52,198 nt of DNA from Bacteroidota bacterium. GTDB lineage: Bacteria; Bacteroidota; Ignavibacteria; Ignavibacteriales; Ignavibacteriaceae. Under the pieces are notes generated by a model, which was not told where the DNA came from, ran no database searches, and saw only the letters and a list, made by a program, of their open reading frames with translations. This document shows positions 43,072-51,967 of the stretch, piece after piece. The position numbers were made by a program, and so were the translations under genes. Positions within the stretch are counted from its first letter, which is position 1, and the number at the start of each line of letters is the position of its first letter. Location: contig JAKIZM010000019.1 in the NCBI GenBank assembly GCA_022708025.1, positions 1 to 52,198 of the forward strand. Reading direction: 5' to 3'.

Positions 43072-43854
43072 TTGATTGATTTTTTTTCCCGCTTATTAAA
43101 ATATTTTGGTGTTCTGGGAAAAAATAAAGGTTCGAGTCCGATAGAAAAAATTTTAACCGCTGATAAGTTTGCCCAATTAGAAAAAATCCTTGGCTTTCCA
43201 ATTAAAAATAAATCTTATTATGTCCAGGCATTAATGCACAGATCTTTTCTTGAAGAACTTGAAAGCGGAGATATTTCAAATGAAAGAATGGAATTCCTTG
43301 GTGATTCAGTTTTAAGCTTAATTGCTGCAGAATATTTGTTTGAAGTCTTTCCCGGTGAAGACGAAGGATTTTTAACAAAGACCAGAGCTAAATTGGTTAA
43401 TAGATTTGCATTATCAGATGCAGCTGAATCAATTGGATTAGCGAAGTTTATTTTAATCAATCAAAATCTTTCAAATAGTTTTTCTAAAGCATCCAAAACA
43501 GTTTTGTCTGATGCATTTGAGGCTATTGTTGGTGCTATTTACCTTGATAATGATATCTGTGTAGCCAGAAAATTTATTCGTAATGTTTTAATAGAACCTC
43601 TGATTAAAGAAGGAGAATATTTAAAAGACGAAAACTATAAAAGTCAGCTTCTTGAATATGCTCAGGCAAATAAGCTGGAAACTCCAAGTTATGTTGTAAT
43701 TAAAGAAGAAGGTCCTCAGCATGACAGAATATTTACGATAAAGGTTACAATAGGAAAAGATAGATCGGGAATCGGAACCGGCAAGAATAAAAAAACTGCA
43801 GAACAGAATGCAGCTAAATCCGCTTTACAACAGATTTTTAATTACCATTCTTAA
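43072..43854 (+). CDS. rnc: Ribonuclease III
   Basis: A 260-residue double-strand RNA endonuclease for rRNA and mRNA processing. The nuclease signature NERMEFLGDSVLSLI and the second metal site DAFEAIVGAIYLD are intact. The C-terminal dsRNA-binding domain runs from about residue 185 (YKSQLLEYAQANK ... GTGKNKKTAEQNAAKSAL). The start is a TTG two bases after the fabF stop; an N-terminal tail of about 30 residues precedes the nuclease domain. Position after acpP-fabF is common in bacteria. Confidence 0.94.
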   Translation: MIDFFSRLLKYFGVLGKNKGSSPIEKILTADKFAQLEKILGFPIKNKSYYVQALMHRSFLEELESGDISNERMEFLGDSVLSLIAAEYLFEVFPGEDEGFLTKTRAKLVNRFALSDAAESIGLAKFILINQNLSNSFSKASKTVLSDAFEAIVGAIYLDNDICVARKFIRNVLIEPLIKEGEYLKDENYKSQLLEYAQANKLETPSYVVIKEEGPQHDRIFTIKVTIGKDRSGIGTGKNKKTAEQNAAKSALQQIFNYHS

Positions 43855-43961
43855 TAAAATAAACGACCATTTCTGGTTTTAATCGGACAAAATGATAAAG
43901 ATTTTCTTTAATTTTGTTAAGGAAAAATTTTAATAATCTAACCTAATTAAAGAGTAAAGAC

Positions 43962-46841
43962 ATGAAGAATTTTCAACACCCAGATATTTTTGAACAACGA
44001 CATATCGGTCCTGATCAAGAAGAATTAAAAGAGATGCTGAATATTTGCGGAGTAAATTCACTTGATAGGCTGATAGAAGAAACGGTTCCAAAAGATATCA
44101 GATTAAAAAATAAATTAAACCTTGATAGCCCATTAAGTGAACCTGAATTTATTAAACATCTTAATTATCTTGCTTCAAAAAACAAGGTTTATAAAAGTTA
44201 CATTGGTATGGGATATTATCCCGTAATTTTACCAACAGTTATTCAACGAAATATTTTGGAAAATCCAGGATGGTACACTCAATATACACCTTATCAGGCT
44301 GAAATTGCTCAAGGCAGATTAGAAGCACTGCTTAATTTCCAAACAGTAGTTTCGGATCTTACCGCTTTACCAATTGCAAATGCTTCTTTGTTAGATGAAG
44401 GAACTTCTGCTGCTGAGGCAATGGCTATGTTTTATCATAATAGAAAAAAGGATAAAATAAACTCCAAAAAGTTTTTCGTATCAGATCAGGTTTTTCCGCA
44501 GACGATTGATATTTTAAAAACAAGATCAAAACCATTAGGTATTGAGCTTGTAATCGGCGATCACACTCAGATAAAATTAAATAATGATTTCTTTGGTTTG
44601 CTGGTTCAATATCCCGCAATGAATGGCGAAGTATATGATTACGCCACGCTTTTTGAAACTGCAAATTCTTTTAATATTCTTAAAGCTGTAGCAGCTGATA
44701 TCTTAAGCTTGACTCTACTCGTTCCGCCGGGTGAGTTTGGTGCTGATTGTGTTGTCGGAAGCACTCAAAGGCTTGGTATCCCAATGGGCTTTGGTGGGCC
44801 GCACGCAGCTTATTTTGCTACAACCGAAGATTTTAAAAGAGTTATTCCCGGAAGGATAATTGGTGTGTCAATAGATGCACAAGGTAAACGTGCTTTGCGA
44901 ATGGCACTTCAGACACGTGAGCAGCATATTAAAAGAGAAAGAGCAACCAGCAACATTTGTACTGCTCAGGTTCTGTTGGCTGTTATGGCAGGTATGTATG
45001 TCGTTTACCACGGACCAAAAAATCTGAAAGCAATTGCACAACGAATTAATAATTTAGCATCAGCGCTAAGTGATGCACTGAAAAAGCTGGGATTGAATCA
45101 AATAAATAAAAACTATTTTGATACTTTAACTTTTTCATCGGATGAATCAACAAAAGAAAAAATCAGAACTGAAGCTTTAAAACGAGAGATCAATCTTAAT
45201 TATTTTATTAAAGATTCGATCAGTATTTCTTTAAGTGAAATAACTACTGCTGAAGATGTTATTGAATTGGTTGATTTAATTTCAAATGCACTTGGTAAAA
45301 CAAATCCATTAAAGTCTATTGAATCTTTAACCATCGGTAAACAATCGTTTGAAGATAAATTTAAACGAACAACTGATTATCTGACTCATCCTGTTTTCAA
45401 TTCTTACAGATCGGAAACAGATATTTTAAGGTATATGAAGTATCTTGAAAACAAAGACCTTTCTTTGGTTCATTCAATGATTCCTCTTGGTTCGTGCACT
45501 ATGAAGTTAAATGCTACAACGGAAATGCTTGGAGTAACGATACCTCAGTTTTCTAATATCCATCCTTTTTCTCCGCTTGATCAGGCAGCAGGTTATTCTG
45601 AGATGTTTCAAAAATTTGAAAAAGATCTTGCAGAAATTACCGGCTTTGATTCAGTATCCCTTCAACCAAATTCGGGAGCACAGGGAGAATATACTGGTTT
45701 ATCGGTTATTAAAGCTTATCTGGATGATATAGGACAAACGCAAAGAAATATTGCTTTAATTCCTTCGTCGGCTCACGGAACAAATCCTGCCAGTGCTGTT
45801 ATGGCTGGAATGAAAGTAGTCGTGGTTAACTGTGATGATAAAGGTAATATTGACTTAACAGATCTTAAGAATAAAGCTGAAGCTAATAAAGATAATTTAG
45901 CAGCTTTAATGGTTACTTATCCATCAACTCACGGTGTGTTTGAAGAATCAATTAAAGAAGTATGCGAAGTTGTTCACAAATTTGGCGGACAGGTTTATAT
46001 GGATGGTGCAAATATGAATGCGCAAGTAGGATTAACAAGTCCCGGAGAAATAGGTGCTGACGTTTGTCATTTAAATCTTCATAAAACATTTTCGATTCCG
46101 CACGGTGGCGGTGGTCCCGGAATGGGTCCAATTGCGGTTGCAAAACACCTGACTCCGTTTTTACCTGGTCATTCGTTAGTTAATATAAATAAATCTAAGT
46201 CAATTACTTCGGTATCTGCAGCACCTTTTGGCAGTGCAAGTGTAGTTGTTATTTCTTATGCTTATGTAAAAATGATGGGAGAGGTGGGATTAACGAATGC
46301 GACTAAGTTTGCAATACTTAATGCAAATTATATCAAAGCAAAACTTGAGCCTTATTACAAAGCACTTTATTTTGGTTCTAAAGGAAGAGTAGCTCACGAA
46401 TTAATCTTTGATATGAGAGAGTTCAAACAATCTGCTCATATTGAGGTTGAAGATATTGCTAAAAGATTAATGGATTATGGATATCACGCTCCAACTGTTT
46501 CATTTCCTGTTGCAGGAACTTTAATGGTTGAACCAACTGAAAGCGAATCAAAAGCAGAACTTGATAGATTCTGTGATGCAATGATCAGTATCCGTCAGGA
46601 AATTAAGGATATAGAAAGTGGTGTACTGGATCAAAAAAATAATCCGTTAAAGAATGCGCCGCATACTGCTAATGTTGTTATATCTGATAATTGGAGTTAT
46701 CCGTATTCCAGAGAAAAAGCTGCTTATCCGATAGAGTGGACGAGGTATAATAAATTCTGGCCAAGTGTTAGCAGAGTTGATAATGCTTATGGTGACAGAA
46801 ATTTAGTTTGCAGTTGTTTACCTGTTGAAGAATATAAATAG
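43962..46841 (+). CDS. gcvP: Glycine dehydrogenase (decarboxylating), P-protein
   Basis: A 959-residue single-chain P-protein of the glycine cleavage system; it decarboxylates glycine and passes the aminomethyl group to the lipoyl H-protein. The N-terminal half (about 1-440) and the C-terminal half (about 450-959) are both present. The PLP Lys is in [17 protein letters not shown] of the second half. Other family motifs are [27 protein letters not shown] and [14 protein letters not shown]. Bacteria often have either this fused form or split subunits. The T and H genes are not in the window. No glycine riboswitch is seen upstream. Confidence 0.96.
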   Translation: MKNFQHPDIFEQRHIGPDQEELKEMLNICGVNSLDRLIEETVPKDIRLKNKLNLDSPLSEPEFIKHLNYLASKNKVYKSYIGMGYYPVILPTVIQRNILENPGWYTQYTPYQAEIAQGRLEALLNFQTVVSDLTALPIANASLLDEGTSAAEAMAMFYHNRKKDKINSKKFFVSDQVFPQTIDILKTRSKPLGIELVIGDHTQIKLNNDFFGLLVQYPAMNGEVYDYATLFETANSFNILKAVAADILSLTLLVPPGEFGADCVVGSTQRLGIPMGFGGPHAAYFATTEDFKRVIPGRIIGVSIDAQGKRALRMALQTREQHIKRERATSNICTAQVLLAVMAGMYVVYHGPKNLKAIAQRINNLASALSDALKKLGLNQINKNYFDTLTFSSDESTKEKIRTEALKREINLNYFIKDSISISLSEITTAEDVIELVDLISNALGKTNPLKSIESLTIGKQSFEDKFKRTTDYLTHPVFNSYRSETDILRYMKYLENKDLSLVHSMIPLGSCTMKLNATTEMLGVTIPQFSNIHPFSPLDQAAGYSEMFQKFEKDLAEITGFDSVSLQPNSGAQGEYTGLSVIKAYLDDIGQTQRNIALIPSSAHGTNPASAVMAGMKVVVVNCDDKGNIDLTDLKNKAEANKDNLAALMVTYPSTHGVFEESIKEVCEVVHKFGGQVYMDGANMNAQVGLTSPGEIGADVCHLNLHKTFSIPHGGGGPGMGPIAVAKHLTPFLPGHSLVNINKSKSITSVSAAPFGSASVVVISYAYVKMMGEVGLTNATKFAILNANYIKAKLEPYYKALYFGSKGRVAHELIFDMREFKQSAHIEVEDIAKRLMDYGYHAPTVSFPVAGTLMVEPTESESKAELDRFCDAMISIRQEIKDIESGVLDQKNNPLKNAPHTANVVISDNWSYPYSREKAAYPIEWTRYNKFWPSVSRVDNAYGDRNLVCSCLPVEEYK

Positions 46842-46879
46842 TATAAGTAATCAATAAATTTGAAAATACAATAACGTTA

Positions 46880-48226
46880 GTGATAGCAATAATCCGAAAG
46901 TTAAAATATACTCTATTACTCTTCGTTATTGTATTTTCATTTACTTTAACTGCGCAAACGACTGACTCTCAGTTCTCCTCAGAACTTTATCCTTTCGTTG
47001 TTGATTCAATTCAAATTACCGGTAATGAAATTACAGAACCATTTATCATTCTAAGAGAATTAAATTTTAAAACCGGAGACACTTTAACACGATCAAATGC
47101 AATTTATAATCGTGAAAGAGTATATAGTCTTGGAATTTTTAATCAGGTTTATTTTAATCCCATTATTATTGATTCAATTAATATTCTTAATATTGATGTT
47201 GATGAGAGCTGGTATATCTATCCGATACCTTTTATTGATGCTAATGAAAGTGATCTAAAAAAATTATCTTATGGAGTCTATTTAAGATTGAAGAATTTTA
47301 GGGGAAGAAATGAAGATGTTATGGCTACCTTTGCACTTGGGTATGATCCATCGTTTTCACTAAGTTATTACAACCCTAATCTTGATTACAAAAATAATTT
47401 ATTTTTCAGGACTTCATTCAGGTACGCTAACATAACAAACAAAAGCCGCATTGCTAAGGAATTATATGGAGCAAATTTCTCTCAAAAATCTATAGGAATG
47501 AGTTTGTTAGTTGGTAAAAGACTTGATTTGTTTAACCGTATATATGCAGTAACAAGCTATAGTTATATTGAAACACCATTCTACATTCCCGGCGTTAATG
47601 CTTCGGATAACAGAATTGATAATTTGCTTGACGTTGGTATTGGATATGAACACGATACACGGGACCTTGCACAGTTTCCGAAAAACGGAATTTTCTCAAG
47701 TGTGAGTTATAATTTGAGAGGACTTGGAATTGATGGAATTAATTACAGTGTTGGCCGAATTGATTTTCGTGAATACAGAAAATTTTTTTACAATCTTATC
47801 AGTAAATGGAGGTTCTCTACAAGAGTTACTTTTGGCGATAATGTGCCTTATTATGATTGCTCAATTATCGGATTAGATGAAAAAGTCAGAGGTCATCTTA
47901 CTGAAAAAATTGAAGGCAAAGAATTTTATTTTGGCTCAATTGAATTATATTATCCGATAATCGAAGAATTAAATCTGGATTTAACTTTTTTGCCAATTAT
48001 TCCAAATCAATTATTGAATTATAGAATAGGATTTTACACCCAGCTATTTGCTGAAACAGCATTAGCAAGATTTAAAGATCAGCCATTCGCATTAAATAGA
48101 TTTAATTCTGGTTATGGTTTTGGACTGACATTTTTAGTTTTGCCTTATCAGATTTTAAGAGTTGAAGTAGCATTTAATGAAAAATTTGAATCACAATTGG
48201 TTTTAGACCTTGGAATATCTTTCTGA
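46880..48226 (+). CDS. Omp85-family outer-membrane protein with a single POTRA domain
   Basis: A 448-residue protein from a GTG start. Signal peptide at 1-25 (ending TAQ), one POTRA-like domain at about 38-112 (DSIQITGNEITEPFIILRELNFKTGDTL ... YSLGIFNQVYFNP), and then a 16-strand-type barrel with the surface-antigen style strands, including DNLLDVGIGYEHDTRD and the conserved DEKVRGH loop (VRGF/Y motif family). The last residue is Phe, as outer-membrane proteins prefer. BamA has five POTRAs, so this is a shorter relative whose cargo is unknown. It overlaps rsmE by 17 bases. Confidence 0.8.
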   Translation: MIAIIRKLKYTLLLFVIVFSFTLTAQTTDSQFSSELYPFVVDSIQITGNEITEPFIILRELNFKTGDTLTRSNAIYNRERVYSLGIFNQVYFNPIIIDSINILNIDVDESWYIYPIPFIDANESDLKKLSYGVYLRLKNFRGRNEDVMATFALGYDPSFSLSYYNPNLDYKNNLFFRTSFRYANITNKSRIAKELYGANFSQKSIGMSLLVGKRLDLFNRIYAVTSYSYIETPFYIPGVNASDNRIDNLLDVGIGYEHDTRDLAQFPKNGIFSSVSYNLRGLGIDGINYSVGRIDFREYRKFFYNLISKWRFSTRVTFGDNVPYYDCSIIGLDEKVRGHLTEKIEGKEFYFGSIELYYPIIEELNLDLTFLPIIPNQLLNYRIGFYTQLFAETALARFKDQPFALNRFNSGYGFGLTFLVLPYQILRVEVAFNEKFESQLVLDLGISF

Positions 48227-48905
48227 TATCGAATTATATTTTTGTAAAACCGTCTATAAAGAACAGAATTATTTTCTTTTGGAAGACGATGAATTCAAGC
48301 ATTGTATTAAAGTAATGCGCAATAAAAAAGGTCAGAAAATCTATGCAACCGATGGAGCAGGAAATTTGTTTGAAGCAGAGATTTCAGAAATAAATAAAAA
48401 TTTTTTAAAGGCAGAGATATCTGGTACTAAAACATTTCAGAATCCTTATACCAATTTTACATTTTGTATTCCGAATCTAAAAAATCCGGAACGCCTTAAA
48501 TTTGCCTTAGAAAAATGCACTGAATTAGGAGTAACTAATTTTATCATCTTTAATTCAGAAAGAACTATTGCAAAGAATATTAATCTTAGCAGATTAAATA
48601 AAATAGTATTTTCGGCATTAAAGCAATCGCTCAGGACATATCTTCCGGAGATTCATATTGCAAATCAGTTAAAAGAAATTGATACTCATAATAAAAAAGT
48701 CATTGTCTTCGATCAGAATTCGGAAGTATATCTAAAGGATTTGACATTTAATCAAAATGAAGAATACTTGTTCGTTTTTGGTCCGGAAGGAAGTTTAACT
48801 AAGGAAGAAATAAAATTTCTAAATCCAGATAAAATTGTTAAGCTATCTGAAAACAGATTGAGATCAGAGACTGCTATAATTAAAGCTGCATCAATTTTAT
48901 TATAA
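48210..48905 (+). CDS. rsmE: 16S rRNA m3U1498 methyltransferase
   Basis: A 231-residue SPOUT methyltransferase. An N-terminal PUA-like domain (FLLEDDEFKHCIKVMRNKKGQKIYATDG) is followed by the knotted SAM domain with LEKCTELGVTNFIIFNSERT, FVFGPEGSLTKEEI and the end LRSETAIIKAASILL. Length is normal. The TTG start at 48210 lies inside the end of the Omp85 gene; no later start would keep the PUA domain whole. Confidence 0.93.
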   Translation: MEYLSDIELYFCKTVYKEQNYFLLEDDEFKHCIKVMRNKKGQKIYATDGAGNLFEAEISEINKNFLKAEISGTKTFQNPYTNFTFCIPNLKNPERLKFALEKCTELGVTNFIIFNSERTIAKNINLSRLNKIVFSALKQSLRTYLPEIHIANQLKEIDTHNKKVIVFDQNSEVYLKDLTFNQNEEYLFVFGPEGSLTKEEIKFLNPDKIVKLSENRLRSETAIIKAASILL

Positions 48906-48909
48906 ATAT

Positions 48910-49335
48910 ATGAGATTGAGAATTAAACTGATTTTATCACTTTGCTTTTTATTGATCCTTGCCGCTTGCAGTTCTACATCACGATACACTAAAACTTATG
49001 AGGATAATGATAATAAAACAGAATACAGATTTTTAGAAGCTCGAACGGGTATTGCTTCATTTTATGCAAGTGAGTTCCAGGGAAAGAAGACATCAAGCGG
49101 TGAGATTTATAATATGAATGAATTAACAGCCGCACATCCGGATTATCCATTTAATACCATTGTTTTAGTTACTAATCTTAAAAATAATAAAAGTGTTCAG
49201 GTTAGGATAAATGACAGAATGCCCAATTTTAAAAACAGGATAATTGATTTGTCTTTAAAAGCTGCAGAAAAGATTGATATGATAAGAGATGGTATTCAGG
49301 AAGTAAAGGTTGAAGTATTAAAATGGGGAAAATAA
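48910..49335 (+). CDS. RlpA-like septal ring lipoprotein (double-psi beta-barrel)
   Basis: A 141-residue lipoprotein. The signal ends in the lipobox LAACSS (Cys at about 20). The rest is a single double-psi beta-barrel: TGIASFYASEFQGKKTSSGEIYNMNELTAAH, FNTIVLVTNLKNNKSVQVRINDRMP and IDLSLKAAEKI. RlpA proteins cleave or bind denuded peptidoglycan at the septum; the catalytic Asp and His of active members have counterparts here (NDRMP, AAHPDYPF). There is no SPOR domain. It starts four bases after rsmE. Confidence 0.88.
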   Translation: MRLRIKLILSLCFLLILAACSSTSRYTKTYEDNDNKTEYRFLEARTGIASFYASEFQGKKTSSGEIYNMNELTAAHPDYPFNTIVLVTNLKNNKSVQVRINDRMPNFKNRIIDLSLKAAEKIDMIRDGIQEVKVEVLKWGK

Positions 49336-49339
49336 AAAA

Positions 49340-49354
49340 CCCGGATAAACCGGG
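49340..49354. terminator. Short bidirectional terminator hairpin
   Basis: CCCGG / CCGGG with a 5-base loop between convergent genes (plus-strand lipoprotein gene ends 49335, minus-strand gene ends 49364). An A-run precedes it and TTTAT follows, so it could end transcripts from both sides, although the stem is only five G-C pairs. Confidence 0.65.
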
Positions 49355-49363
49355 CTTTATAGA

Positions 49364-49693
49364 TTAGAAATTTTTCCAGATTTCATTCTTGATAATATCG
49401 TATTTAAGTTTTTGTTTTTTATCCAACAAAGATTCTAATTTAGTCTGAGCTTGATTGATAGATTGACTTTTAGATTCCGGATTAGCTGAAATTTTATTTT
49501 GTAGTTCGTTTATAATTTCTTTTACTTTGGATTCCTGTTCACTTGTAAGTAATACTTTTTGCTTTAGAATATTTGTTATCTCATCAGTCTTTTTTCCATT
49601 TTGCTGAAGACCGAAAGTGTAATTATTTGTAAAAAGAACAAAAGTAAATACGATTAGTAAAACCTGAATAAAATTTATTTTTATAGCTTTCAT
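49364..49693 (-). CDS. Small exported helical protein (LTxxQ/Spy-like)
   Basis: A 109-residue protein with a signal peptide (about 1-29, ending TFG) and a charged, helical mature part (VLLTSEQESKVKEIINELQNKI ... LLDKKQKLKYDIIKNEIWKNF). The 'LTSEQ' followed by a long amphipathic helix resembles periplasmic LTxxQ proteins such as CpxP and Spy, which act as envelope stress chaperones. The resemblance is weak, and no function is claimed. The ribosome site AAAGGAG precedes the ATG. It is divergent from rnhC. Confidence 0.75.
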   Translation of the reverse strand: MKAIKINFIQVLLIVFTFVLFTNNYTFGLQQNGKKTDEITNILKQKVLLTSEQESKVKEIINELQNKISANPESKSQSINQAQTKLESLLDKKQKLKYDIIKNEIWKNF

Positions 49694-49769
49694 CGTTTTC
49701 TCCTTTGTAACTATTCGTAATATAAATTAATTTTAACCAAAAAAATAATCAAACTTTATAACCTATCTT

Positions 49770-50693
49770 ATGCAACATCTATTCCAAAAAGGCGCACAAG
49801 CAGAAATCAAGAAAATTGAGCAAAAACTAACAAATTTAGGTTTTCAAGTTTCTGAACTGACTACAAAAAACTTCAATTACGAAATAATAGTAAACAACAA
49901 TAAAGAGAATGTCAAGGTATTAGTTTATTTCGGAAAGAAAGGTGTAAAAACTGTTTTACAGGGCAATAAGGAATCAGAAATCTATAAACTGGTTTTCAAC
50001 CAGCTATTTGGAGAAGAATTATTTGAAGAAAACAATAATTCCGATGAAATTAATTTTGATGAATATATTGGTACTGACGAATCAGGCAAGGGAGATTATT
50101 TTGGACCATTAGTGACTGCTGCAGTTTATACAAATAAACAAATCAATTATGAGTTGGAACAAGTAGGAGTTAAAGACAGCAAGCTTATTCCGGATAATGA
50201 AATAAAGAAAATTGAAGTTGATTTAAAAAAGATTGTAAAGGATAAGTATGATATAATTACTATAAATCCGGAAAAGTATAATTCATTATTTGAGCAGTTC
50301 AAGAATCTTAACAAGATATTAGCCTGGGCCCACACCAAAGCAATACAAAATCTTATTGATAATGTTAATTGCAAAAATGTGATAAGTGATAAATTTGGAA
50401 ATGAATTTCTTATAAAATCGGAACTATCTAAAAAAAATATTGATATAAATATTTATCAGACTACAAAGGGAGAAAGGTTTACTGGTGTAGCAGCAGCATC
50501 GGTTCTTGCAAGAGCAAAAGTAATTGATTGGTTTAAAACAAAAAGTAAAGAAATCGGATTCGAAATTCCCAAAGGTGCAGGAGAACAAGTAAATTTAATT
50601 GCTCAAAAAATTTTACAAAAAACAAATAAAGAATATTTATCTAAAATGATTAAATTTCATTTTAAAAATTCTCATAACATTTTTATGAAATAA
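49770..50693 (+). CDS. rnhC: Ribonuclease HIII
   Basis: A 307-residue enzyme that removes the RNA strand of RNA-DNA hybrids. An N-terminal TBP-like substrate-binding domain (about 1-85) is followed by the RNase H fold with DEYIGTDESGKGDYFGPLV, which contains the catalytic Asp and the Glu that replaces the second Asp of type HII. Later motifs are VGVKDSKL and FTGVAAASVLARAKVI. The domain order identifies HIII rather than HII. It ends 13 bases before pfkA. Confidence 0.95.
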   Translation: MQHLFQKGAQAEIKKIEQKLTNLGFQVSELTTKNFNYEIIVNNNKENVKVLVYFGKKGVKTVLQGNKESEIYKLVFNQLFGEELFEENNNSDEINFDEYIGTDESGKGDYFGPLVTAAVYTNKQINYELEQVGVKDSKLIPDNEIKKIEVDLKKIVKDKYDIITINPEKYNSLFEQFKNLNKILAWAHTKAIQNLIDNVNCKNVISDKFGNEFLIKSELSKKNIDINIYQTTKGERFTGVAAASVLARAKVIDWFKTKSKEIGFEIPKGAGEQVNLIAQKILQKTNKEYLSKMIKFHFKNSHNIFMK

Positions 50694-50706
50694 GAGGAAA
50701 AAAATT

Positions 50707-51804
50707 ATGCCCAAGAGAAACGAAATAAGAAGAATTGGATTATTAACGGGCGGTGGCGATTGCCCCGGATTAAATGCAGTTATAAGAGGAGTAACCAAAC
50801 CAGCCGAAGATTATGGAATGTCGGTTTATGGCCTTCTTGATGGATTTGAAGGATTAGTAGAAGGTAAAGCAAGGGAGCTTAAAAATTCAGATGTTTCAGG
50901 TATTCTTGCTCGTGGTGGAACTATCTTGGGTTCATCTAACAAAGGTGATCCGTTTCATTGGCCTGTTGAAGTAAATGGTAAAATTGAAATACAAGATAAA
51001 TCAGATGCAGCAGTTCAGAATTATAAGACTTGGGGATTAGATGCTCTGATTGCTGTTGGTGGCGACGGAACTATGCATATTGCTCACAAACTTTCTCAAA
51101 AGGGAATAAATGTAATAGGGGTTCCAAAAACAATTGATAATGACCTTGATGCAACAGATGTAACATTTGGTCATGATTCAGCAGTATTTGTTGTAGCCGA
51201 GGCTTTAGATAGACTGCATACAACTGCTTCATCACATCATCGGGTAATTGTAACTGAAGTAATGGGTCGTTATGCTGGTTGGATTGCACTGCACGGTGGA
51301 TTATCGGGCGGGGCAGATATTATTTTGATTCCGGAAATTCCTTTTTCTTGGGATAAAGTAGCGGAAAAAATTCGCGAAAGAGAGTTGAAGGGAAAAAGAT
51401 TCTCTTTAGTTTGTGTTGCTGAAGGGGCTAAGCCAATTGGCGGTGAAGTTGTAGCAAAAGGCAGTGATATTAAAAGAACTGATCCGGTACAATTAGGTGG
51501 AATTGGAAAGGTAGTTGCAGATAAGATTGCAGAATTAACCGGCAGAGAGACAAGAGTAACAGTATTGGGACATCTTCAGCGTGGTGGAAGCCCAACACCT
51601 TATGACAGAATACTATCTACAAAATTTGGTGCATTTGCGATTGATCTGGTTGCCAATAAGAAATTCGGGAAAATGGTAGCCTTAAAAGGTAACGAAATTA
51701 AAAGTGTAAAAATTGAAGATGCTATTTCCAAACAAAAACTAGTTCAATTGGACGATCAGGGTGTTTTTGCAGCCAGAGCAGTTGGTATTTCGTTTGGGGA
51801 TTAA
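50707..51804 (+). CDS. pfkA: 6-phosphofructokinase
   Basis: A 365-residue glycolytic kinase making fructose 1,6-bisphosphate. Motifs: LLTGGGDCPGLNAVIRG, GGTILGSSNKGDP, VGGDGTMHIA, PKTIDNDLDATDVTFG with the catalytic Asp in TIDND, VTEVMGRYAGWIA and HLQRGGSPTPYDR. The phosphoryl-donor site has Gly in GGDGT (as ATP enzymes) but Lys in PKTIDND (as many PPi enzymes and plant-type ATP enzymes), so ATP use is likely but not certain. A good ribosome site (AGAGGA) precedes the ATG. Confidence 0.95.
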   Translation: MPKRNEIRRIGLLTGGGDCPGLNAVIRGVTKPAEDYGMSVYGLLDGFEGLVEGKARELKNSDVSGILARGGTILGSSNKGDPFHWPVEVNGKIEIQDKSDAAVQNYKTWGLDALIAVGGDGTMHIAHKLSQKGINVIGVPKTIDNDLDATDVTFGHDSAVFVVAEALDRLHTTASSHHRVIVTEVMGRYAGWIALHGGLSGGADIILIPEIPFSWDKVAEKIRERELKGKRFSLVCVAEGAKPIGGEVVAKGSDIKRTDPVQLGGIGKVVADKIAELTGRETRVTVLGHLQRGGSPTPYDRILSTKFGAFAIDLVANKKFGKMVALKGNEIKSVKIEDAISKQKLVQLDDQGVFAARAVGISFGD

Positions 51805-51807
51805 CAT

Positions 51808-51838
51808 TTTGAATTATTAAGCAGTAGCTATATATTTG
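51808..51838 (+). promoter_or_regulatory. Bacteroidetes-type promoter of tRNA-Asp
   Basis: TTTG at 51808-51811, 19 bases, then TATATTTG at 51831-51838. This is a complete match to the TTTG-N19/20-TAnnTTTG consensus of the Bacteroidetes primary sigma factor. Start of transcription would be just before the tRNA 5' end at 51853. A sigma-70 reading (TTGAAT-N16-TATATT) is also possible. Confidence 0.65.
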
Positions 51839-51852
51839 CCGTGCGAAAAAAA

Positions 51853-51926
51853 AGGGGTCGTAGTTCAGTTGGTTAGAACGCCTGCCTGTCACGCAGGAGG
51901 TCGCGAGTTCGAGTCTCGTCGGCCCC
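51853..51926 (+). tRNA. trnD: tRNA-Asp (GTC anticodon)
   Basis: A complete cloverleaf. The acceptor stem GGGGTCG pairs with CGGCCCC, with one G-U. The anticodon stem CCTGC / GCAGG carries a loop with GTC at 51887-51889, and the T arm has GTTCGAGTC. The CCA end is not encoded (the discriminator G is followed by CATT), so it is added after transcription. Promoter upstream and terminator downstream are both visible. Confidence 0.97.
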
Positions 51927-51933
51927 GCATTCT

Positions 51934-51967
51934 TAAAACCCTGTAAGTAAAGCACTTACAGGGTTTT
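51934..51967 (+). terminator. Strong Rho-independent terminator after tRNA-Asp
   Basis: A perfect 14-base stem (AAAACCCTGTAAGT / ACTTACAGGGTTTT) with a 5-base loop ending in five T at 51963-51967. It lies eight bases after the tRNA. The A-run on the other arm would also let it stop minus-strand transcripts. Confidence 0.9.

Noticed and set aside
43855..43961. Possible glycine riboswitch before gcvP
   Set aside because: The 107-base leader has no conserved glycine aptamer elements; only weak 4-base hairpins are present.
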